Under the pieces are notes generated by a model. The model was not told where the DNA came from. It saw nothing but the letters and a program-made list of their open reading frames with translations, and ran no database searches. A stretch of 64,000 bases of DNA from Flavobacteriales bacterium (lineage in GTDB: Bacteria; Bacteroidota; Bacteroidia; Flavobacteriales_F; PHOS-HE28). This document shows, piece by piece, positions 58,776 to 64,000 of this stretch; the stretch's first letter is position 1, and the number at the start of each line of letters is the position of its first letter. A program made the translations under genes and the position numbers. Location of the stretch: assembly GCA_016716605.1 (NCBI GenBank), contig JADJWA010000001.1:1612001-1676000 (forward strand), in the 5' to 3' direction.

Positions 58776-58820
58776 AAGGCCAGCGGCCGAACGCAATCAT
58801 CGCGCCGTGCCGCTGGCCTT
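58776..58820 (-). terminator. Terminator after the Omp28-like T9SS gene
   Basis: Perfect 12-bp inverted repeat AAGGCCAGCGGC (58776-58787) with GCCGCTGGCCTT (58809-58820), loop 21 nt. In minus sense it is followed by TTTCAATTTC. It lies just after the stop of the gene at 58842 and before the TlpA start, so it separates the two units. Confidence 0.75.
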
Positions 58821-58841
58821 CCGGTCAGGTCAATCCATGAG

Positions 58842-60572
58842 CTACTTGCTCACCGTCACTTTGCGGGTGGCGGTCAGGCCATCAGCGGTCACCACCACCA
58901 GGTAGCTGCCGTTGGCGAGCGCGCTCAGGTCAAGGTCGTGGCGCTGCTCGCCGCTGCCGAAGCCGCGGTTGGCCACCATCACCTCCTGGCCAGCGAGATC
59001 AAGCACTTGGAAGCGCACGTTCGCGGCGCTGGGCAGGTCGAAGCTCAGGTTCATCAGGCCGTCGGTGGGGTTCGGGAACAGAGTGAGGCGGCGGTCGAGG
59101 GCGTTGGCCTCATCGATGCCCACCGCGAGCTGGCCGACAAAGGCGGCTTGCAGCACTTCTTTCGTCGTGGTGTTCTGAACGAAGGCCACCACTTTCACGT
59201 TGGCGAGCGGGCCCCATAGGTTGTAGTTGCCTTGCGCAACGCCACCTTGGGTGAAGGTGTAGCTCTGGTTGAAGGTCTGCGCTACACCGTCCTGAAGGGT
59301 GGTGAGGGTGATACCGCTGCCATTCGGGAGCATTTTGCGCTGGGCGTGCTTGAACTGGTTCTGGGAAGTGGTGCCCTGGTATGAATAGCTCTCTACCGCT
59401 GCGATGTGCAGCTTGTAGCTGCCGGGGAATGCGGCAAAGGGCGTCACGGACCCGGACACCGTGAGGGTGTTGCCGGCATAAGAGGCGTTCAGGTTGATGC
59501 TGCAGAATGCAGGTACCGCCGCTTCATTGTTCAGGTTGGTGGCGTTGTTGGTGTAGCTGTTCGCCGGATCGCGGCCATTGATGAACACATCGGGGATGCC
59601 GCTGACACCGTAGTACTGACGGCGGGTAACACCATCGGGATTATAGCTCGGGTCGGTGCCGGGGCTCGGCCAGTTCATCTGGTACTTGACGGCGGCGATG
59701 TTGGAGGTGCCCGTATTGGTGCTCAGGCTCGTGAGCAGCGGGTCGAACGTGTTGTTATAGCTGGCGCAAGGTGCGCAGGTGCTGCTGGTGAACTCCTCGA
59801 TGAGCACCACGCGCTGCACGCTCTGGGAGGCAACGTTCACGTTCACGCTGATCACGTCATTGAGCAGGTTGCCATCTGTGCTGCCGTTGGGGTCGCTGGC
59901 CCACACGTTGATCACATGGCTACCGGTTGTGGCCGCCCAAGGAGTGGGGTGCGTGAAATTGTAGCTGGCTCCGACGGCCACGTTGGCCGAGATCGGCGCT
60001 GAAACCGTTGCGCCGCCATCAACCGTGTAGTTGAGGTTGAAGCCCGTGATCGCCGTGGTGCCGAAGTTGCGGACCGTGCCGGTGATGCTCTGGTTGCCCT
60101 GTGCAACAACAGCAGGCAGGCTCAAAGACAGCGCGCCCAAGTCCAATGCGCTTTGGGGCCCGGTGATGAAGTAGGCGATGTCCTGCGCGGTGGTGAAGGC
60201 GTAATTGCTGGCGTGAGTGGTTGCCCCTCCGTTGGAGGTGACCGTGTAGAAGCCAGCACCATACTGAGTGCTGTAAATGCCATCGCCGTATGAATCGTTG
60301 ATCGTGAACACGATGATGGGCCCGTCCGGCACGCAGGCGAGCACCGGCGGACGGTCAGTTGTGCCTGGAGCTCCCAGATTGGTCCACGGGCCACCGGAAG
60401 CATACACCGGGGTGCCTCCAAGGCCAGTCAGCGACCAAGTGGTCTCCGACGCCCATTGGTCAGTAGTGATATTCACCGACACCTGGGTCTCCCCAGAAGG
60501 GCATTGCGCTTGCGCGCGGGTGAATGCCACCAGCGCCGAGGCCATGGCAATGTAGCGTAAGGACTTCTTCAT
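58842..60572 (-). CDS. Omp28-like protein with T9SS type A sorting domain
   Basis: 576 residues: signal peptide (MKKSLRYIAMASALVAFTRA), an N-terminal module with NDSYGDGIYSTQYGAG, a CARDB-like stretch (LVNPAVVAQGNQSITGTV type, about 140-245), an Omp28/thioredoxin-like domain with VVLIEEFTSSTCAPCASY (CxxC) and GIPDVFINGRDP, and a C-terminal T9SS type A sorting domain (RLTLFPNPTDGLMNLSF ... NGSYLVVVTADG ... RKVTVSK). Own promoter (60640-60670) and own terminator (58776-58820). Probably surface-exposed or released. Confidence 0.88.
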   Translation of the reverse strand: MKKSLRYIAMASALVAFTRAQAQCPSGETQVSVNITTDQWASETTWSLTGLGGTPVYASGGPWTNLGAPGTTDRPPVLACVPDGPIIVFTINDSYGDGIYSTQYGAGFYTVTSNGGATTHASNYAFTTAQDIAYFITGPQSALDLGALSLSLPAVVAQGNQSITGTVRNFGTTAITGFNLNYTVDGGATVSAPISANVAVGASYNFTHPTPWAATTGSHVINVWASDPNGSTDGNLLNDVISVNVNVASQSVQRVVLIEEFTSSTCAPCASYNNTFDPLLTSLSTNTGTSNIAAVKYQMNWPSPGTDPSYNPDGVTRRQYYGVSGIPDVFINGRDPANSYTNNATNLNNEAAVPAFCSINLNASYAGNTLTVSGSVTPFAAFPGSYKLHIAAVESYSYQGTTSQNQFKHAQRKMLPNGSGITLTTLQDGVAQTFNQSYTFTQGGVAQGNYNLWGPLANVKVVAFVQNTTTKEVLQAAFVGQLAVGIDEANALDRRLTLFPNPTDGLMNLSFDLPSAANVRFQVLDLAGQEVMVANRGFGSGEQRHDLDLSALANGSYLVVVTADGLTATRKVTVSK

Positions 60573-60639
60573 CAGTTAAGGGTTGTTGGTTGCGGGATGA
60601 TCAAATCTCCCCGATCAAGGGAGCTTTTCTCAGGGACGC

Positions 60640-60670
60640 CAAACGTAGTCGGCGACGTGCAGTGGTCCAA
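60640..60670 (-). promoter_or_regulatory. Bacteroidota-type promoter for the Omp28-like T9SS gene
   Basis: Minus strand: TTG (60670-60668), 20-nt spacer, TACGTTTG (60647-60640). Both boxes and spacing fit the consensus. The ATG is 67 nt downstream of the -7 box. Confidence 0.7.
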
Positions 60671-60750
60671 GGGCCTCGATCGGTATCGCGTTGGGATCCT
60701 ATGGATTAGTGTGGGAATCCCATATGGAAGCTCAAGTACCAAAGAGCGGG

Positions 60751-60758
60751 TACATTTG
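60751..60758 (+). promoter_or_regulatory. -7 element (TACATTTG) for the T9SS cargo gene at 60801
   Basis: TACATTTG, an exact TAnnTTTG match, 42 nt before the ATG. The -33 box is not clear. It is divergent from the promoter at 60640-60670. Confidence 0.6.
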
Positions 60759-60800
60759 AGGCCGACCTCGAACAAGGGGTTGCACAGAATCACGAGCCTC

Positions 60801-61553
60801 ATGAATGCACGATACCTCGTTTTCGCCCTGCTCAGTGCCACCCTCGGAGCGCAAGCCCAGATTATCAACGTGACCAACAGCCAGAGCCAGGTGGTGAACG
60901 GCCAGCTGGTCACCATCGACGGACAAGCTGACGCAGCCCTGCTCACGGGGAGCCTTTTCACAACCCGGAATGGCGGCACTTCGATCAACGTGAACGTGAA
61001 GCGGTATGAACTGAGCGCTCAAGTCGGCACGCAGAATTACTTCTGCTGGGGCGTGTGCTACGATGCTATTCCTGCGGGTACGCTGCCGTTCTGGAGCGCT
61101 GGGCAAGAGGCATTGCTGCCCATGGCGCCGGGCGTTACGCTCGATAATTTCCACGCCTACCATGTGCCCTTGGGCATGGCTGGGGTCAGCACCTACCGTT
61201 ATGTCTGGTACAACACGGCAGTTCCAACGGACACCGTGTATGTCGATATCCGCTTCGATGTGGCGGCTGTTGGCATTGAAGAATTGAATGGACGCCCGGC
61301 CCGGCTTGAGGCCTACCCGAATCCTACGAGCGGGCAGGACGTGCAACTCGAAGTGACTTTGGACCGTGCCGCGCTTGGAACCCAAGTGGTGGCGTATGAC
61401 ATGCTCGGTGCATCTGTTCGCCGGGTGCCCTTCGGCGCCAACCAGAACCGCCTCGTGCTGCCCACAAGCGAGTGGACACCCGGCGTGTACTTCGTGAGCA
61501 TCGAGCGCAATGGCGCCACCTTGGCGACGCGCCGGGTGGTGGTCACGCGCTAG
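60801..61553 (+). CDS. Small secreted protein with T9SS type A sorting domain
   Basis: 250 residues from the ATG at 60801: signal peptide (MNARYLVFALLSATLGAQAQ), a roughly 140-residue beta domain with YFCWGVCYDAIPAG (two Cys) and a THYRYVWYN-like end, and a C-terminal type A sorting domain (LEAYPNPTSGQDVQL, AYDMLGASVRRVPF, GVYFVSIERNG, RRVVVTR). The body resembles small T9SS cargo with no known role. Its last 11 bp overlap the convergent sirtuin gene. Confidence 0.85.
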   Translation: MNARYLVFALLSATLGAQAQIINVTNSQSQVVNGQLVTIDGQADAALLTGSLFTTRNGGTSINVNVKRYELSAQVGTQNYFCWGVCYDAIPAGTLPFWSAGQEALLPMAPGVTLDNFHAYHVPLGMAGVSTYRYVWYNTAVPTDTVYVDIRFDVAAVGIEELNGRPARLEAYPNPTSGQDVQLEVTLDRAALGTQVVAYDMLGASVRRVPFGANQNRLVLPTSEWTPGVYFVSIERNGATLATRRVVVTR

Positions 61554-62241
61554 GTTCAAACAGCCATTCCTCAGCGATTCGAGGCACGCCTTCAGTGGCC
61601 GATGCTTTGATGATGCGTACGCCCGCTCGGTTCAATTCAATGGCTTGGGGATCAACCAGGACCATCGGAGCGGTGCGTGGAGCGTAGTGCACCAAGCCCG
61701 CTGCGGGGTAAACATTCAGGGAAGTGCCCACCACAAGCACGCGGCTGGCACGGGCCATTTCATCAGCGGCCCTCTCCATCATCGGCACGGCCTCGCCGAA
61801 CCACACGATGTGCGGGCGAAGTTGGGATCCCAGTGCACAGCGGTCGCCCAATCGGAGTGACGGCCCGTTGATGCGAGTGACGAGCGTGGGATTCGTCGTG
61901 CTGCGGGCCAGCAGGATCTCACCATGCAGATGCAGCACCTGCTTGCTCCCTGCCCGCTCATGCAGGTCATCGATGTTCTGGGTGATCACCATGACATCGA
62001 AGCGCTCCTGCAAACGCGCAATGGCCACATGTGCCGCATTGGGCTGAGCGGCGAGCACTTGCGCACGGCGCTCATCATAGAAGCGCAGCACCAGGGCCGG
62101 GTCGCGGCGCCAAGCCTCCGGTGTGGCTACATCCTCCACATGGTAATGCTCCCAAAGGCCGCCGCTATCCCGGAAGGTGCGCAAACCGCTCTCTGCGCTC
62201 ACGCCCGCTCCGGTGAACACGATAATGCGCTCCTTGCTCAT
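61543..62241 (-). CDS. cobB: NAD-dependent protein deacylase, Sir2/CobB family (no zinc cysteines)
   Basis: 232 residues. Sirtuin motifs: VFTGAGVSAESGLRTFR (NAD-binding GAGxSxxSGI), TQNIDDLHERAG, HLHGEI (catalytic His), and GTSLNVYPAAG. FYDERRAQV matches the Tyr-x2-Arg of SIRT5/CobB-type enzymes that remove succinyl and malonyl groups. The four zinc-ligand cysteines usual after HGE are absent: that part reads GEILLARSTTNPTLVTRI and only one Cys occurs in the whole zinc region. The fold must be held otherwise, as I believe is so in other Bacteroidota members. Confidence 0.9.
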   Translation of the reverse strand: MSKERIIVFTGAGVSAESGLRTFRDSGGLWEHYHVEDVATPEAWRRDPALVLRFYDERRAQVLAAQPNAAHVAIARLQERFDVMVITQNIDDLHERAGSKQVLHLHGEILLARSTTNPTLVTRINGPSLRLGDRCALGSQLRPHIVWFGEAVPMMERAADEMARASRVLVVGTSLNVYPAAGLVHYAPRTAPMVLVDPQAIELNRAGVRIIKASATEGVPRIAEEWLFEPSA

Positions 62242-62394
62242 GCCTCAAGTTTATGGCTGAGGCCCAGCACATGCCATTCAACCGCCGCCACCTATTTTCG
62301 GGCCCTTCAATCCGGCCCCCCTCCGGAGAAACCGCTGCCGATCGAGAATACTCTACCCCCTTTGTAGGATCCCATACGTGAACGAAGGGACAGG

Positions 62395-63006
62395 ATGATC
62401 GACAGCCTGAACGGAGAGCTATTGGAGCGCGGAATCGACCACGCTGTGATTGACTGCCACGGTGTGGGCTACCTCGTGCAGCTTCCGGCTATCGTTGCGG
62501 TGCAACTGCCAACGCGCGGGGCGTGCCGTTTGTTCATCCATTACAGCGTGAGCGTCGATGTGCGCTCCGGACAAAGTGAGCACCGGCTCTTCGGCTTCCG
62601 CCAAGCTGATGAACGGCAGCTGTTCCGCAAGCTGATCGAGGTACAGGGCGTGAGTGCCACGCTGGCCTTGGCGATCATGAGCGCCCGAAGCGCCGAAGAC
62701 GTCCGCTCATCGATCATCCTCGGAGACGAGGGCGGCTTGAAGGGCATCAAGGGAATTGGGCCGAAGCTGGCGCAGCGCATCATCGGTGAGCTGCAGGGCA
62801 AGCTGGGCCTGGGCGGATCGCCTGTCCCGGTCGGCCTTCCCGCAGGAGCGGGCAATACGCTGCGGAGCGAGGCGTTATCGGCGCTGGTCTCGCTCGGCCT
62901 CGACCGCGCGAAGGCCGAACGGGCCCTGCAAGGCGTGCTGAGCGAGCGCGGATCGGAACCTCCGCCATTGGAAGAGTTGATCAAGCTGACACTGAAGAAC
63001 CTGTGA
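62395..63006 (+). CDS. ruvA: Holliday junction branch migration protein RuvA
   Basis: DNA-binding subunit of RuvAB. 203 residues: N-terminal OB-fold (MIDSLNGELLERGIDHAVI, GVGYLVQLP), two helix-hairpin-helix motifs (FRKLIEVQGVSATLAL, IKGIGPKLAQRIIGEL), a Pro/Gly linker and the C-terminal RuvB-binding domain (ALSALVSLGLDRAKAERAL). Its stop overlaps the sprA start by 4 bp (GTGA), so the two are translationally coupled. The order ruvA-sprA is a common Bacteroidota arrangement. Confidence 0.96.
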   Translation: MIDSLNGELLERGIDHAVIDCHGVGYLVQLPAIVAVQLPTRGACRLFIHYSVSVDVRSGQSEHRLFGFRQADERQLFRKLIEVQGVSATLALAIMSARSAEDVRSSIILGDEGGLKGIKGIGPKLAQRIIGELQGKLGLGGSPVPVGLPAGAGNTLRSEALSALVSLGLDRAKAERALQGVLSERGSEPPPLEELIKLTLKNL

Positions 63007-64000
63007 GCCGGGCCGTGCATTCCTTTTCCACCCTTTATTCCGATTCGGTGCTGAAGGCGCTCCGCGCGGCCCTGTTGATCGCCATGCTGCTCATGGTCGC
63101 TGAGGCCGATGCATTCATCGTGCTGCAGGTGGACAGCCCAGAGGTGGAGCTCGTGTACCCGATCACCGACCCTACGGCTCCTGGCGCAGGCAGCACTGGC
63201 CTGGTGAACCTGGGGGACCCTGAGAACATACAGAACGACGTGATCTACGACCCAGTGACGGGGCAGTACATCGTGAATAGCAGCGTGGGTGGCAGCTTCG
63301 ATTACAGGCCTCCCATGAGCATGACCCTTGAGGAGTACCTCAATTATGACATGGAGCAATCCATGCAGACCTTCTGGCTGAACAAAGTGGAGGAGGAGAG
63401 CGAGAGCGCCCAGAAGCGAATGATCCCTGCGTTGAAGGTGCGGGGCAAGGCCTTCGACCGGATCTTCGGGGGCAATACCATCGACATCAAGCCGCGCGGT
63501 TCGGCTGAGATCATCTTCGGACTGAATGTGAGCCGCACGGACAACCCGCGGATCCCGATCCAGCAGCGGCGCATCACCACCTTCAACTTCGATCAGCGCA
63601 TCCAGCTCAACCTGGTGGGCAACATCGGGGACAAGATGAAGATCACCACCAACTACAACACGCAGGCGACCTTCGACTTCGAGAACCAGGTGAAGCTCGA
63701 CTACACGGGCTACGAGGACGAGATCATCCAGAAGATCGAGGCCGGCAACGTGAGCCTTCCGCTCCGCGGCACCCTGATCCAGGGCAGCCAGAGCCTCTTC
63801 GGCATCAAGACCCAATTGAAATTCGGCCGCCTCACGGCCACCGGCATCTTCAGCCAGGAGAAGGGCCAACGGCGCAACGTGCAGACCCAGGGCGGCGCGC
63901 AGACCACCAACTTCGACATCAAGACCGACGAATACGAGGCCAACAAGCACTACTTCCTCAGCTACGCGTTCCGGGAGCAGTACGAGAACGCCTTGCGCAC
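63003..64000 (+). CDS. sprA: T9SS outer membrane translocon SprA (3' end outside window)
   Basis: Begins with GTG at 63003 and runs beyond the window; 332 codons are visible. SprA is the very large outer-membrane channel of the type IX secretion system. A hydrophobic signal segment (LRAALLIAMLLMVAEA, about 23-38) is followed by the family's N-terminal region with SMTLEEYLNYDMEQSMQTFW and DIKPRGSAEIIFGLNVSRT, then strands of the barrel start: FDQRIQLNLVGNIGDKMKI, NYNTQATFDFENQVKLDY, TGYEDEIIQKIEAGNVSLPL, FGIKTQLKFGRLTATGIFS. It would export the sorting-domain proteins found in this window. Confidence 0.96.
   Translation, partial: MSRAVHSFSTLYSDSVLKALRAALLIAMLLMVAEADAFIVLQVDSPEVELVYPITDPTAPGAGSTGLVNLGDPENIQNDVIYDPVTGQYIVNSSVGGSFDYRPPMSMTLEEYLNYDMEQSMQTFWLNKVEEESESAQKRMIPALKVRGKAFDRIFGGNTIDIKPRGSAEIIFGLNVSRTDNPRIPIQQRRITTFNFDQRIQLNLVGNIGDKMKITTNYNTQATFDFENQVKLDYTGYEDEIIQKIEAGNVSLPLRGTLIQGSQSLFGIKTQLKFGRLTATGIFSQEKGQRRNVQTQGGAQTTNFDIKTDEYEANKHYFLSYAFREQYENALR

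Overview
The window (about 60% GC) comes from a chromosome of a Bacteroidota bacterium, most likely a high-GC, aerobic member of the Flavobacteriales or a near relative. The evidence: the start of the type IX secretion translocon gene sprA; four proteins that look like T9SS cargo, three with a clear C-terminal type A sorting domain; Omp28, DUF4270, DUF6029 and DUF3109 family proteins; the panC / glycogen-synthase-domain / DUF4270 / glmS neighbourhood; a MetH split into two genes; a eukaryote-like class Ia ribonucleotide reductase; and -7 elements of the Bacteroidota form TAnnTTTG. Genes are tightly packed, often with 1-8 bp ATGA/GTGA/TGATG overlaps.

Layout. 0-5.7 kb: YwqK-type repeat protein, moaA and fdhD (molybdoenzyme maturation), a 3-methyladenine glycosylase, a GrpB protein, a NarL-like regulator with Glu at the phosphoacceptor position, and a STAS-like protein. 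5.8-10 kb: minus-strand operon panC-panD-flippase-like-hldE2-radA. 10-14 kb: glycogen synthase domain, DUF4270 lipoprotein, glmS. 14-17.6 kb: TM2 protein, SodB, a small Ala-rich lipoprotein with a strong promoter and terminator, C-terminal protease, dCMP deaminase. 17.6-18.1 kb: intact tRNA-Leu(CAA) and a GIY-YIG gene lying between two halves of another tRNA-Leu, each half carrying the same 19-nt palindromic insert. 18.2-21.6 kb: GlyRS, small unknowns, a DUF6922/AbiEii-type pair, DUF3109. 22-26 kb: nrdB and nrdA.

26-34 kb is an accessory island: a HEPN-like protein, small membrane and zinc-ribbon proteins, a DUF2007 protein, and four minus-strand toxin-antitoxin modules (YafQ-like, two paralogous ParE-like, VapBC with a 56-aa antitoxin). 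They are separated by at least three families of palindromic dispersed repeats and share a TATCTTTG -7 motif. The island ends with a T9SS cargo gene.

34-44.9 kb: LEA14-like lipoprotein, YyaL-like thioredoxin-domain protein, TsaB, aldehyde dehydrogenase, TolC, an OmpA-family protein, T9SS cargo. 45-49.9 kb: metH in two parts with an unrelated secreted-protein gene between them, downstream of a SAM-I riboswitch and terminator. 50-54.2 kb: cytochrome oxidase operon ctaB-coxIII-coxIII-coxIV-SCO1-DUF420; subunits I and II are not in the window. 54.3-60.6 kb: queG, a small conserved protein, then Omp28 lipoprotein-DUF6029-TlpA and an Omp28-like T9SS protein. 60.8-64 kb: T9SS cargo, a sirtuin lacking the zinc cysteines, ruvA and sprA (cut by the window end).

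The main unusual signal is the behaviour of short palindromes. A 19-nt hairpin sequence is found in four places, and filled and empty versions of its sites are present in this window. Other palindromes sit in frame inside the linkers of NrdA and MetH. Palindromic repeats bound and partly reshape the toxin-antitoxin modules.
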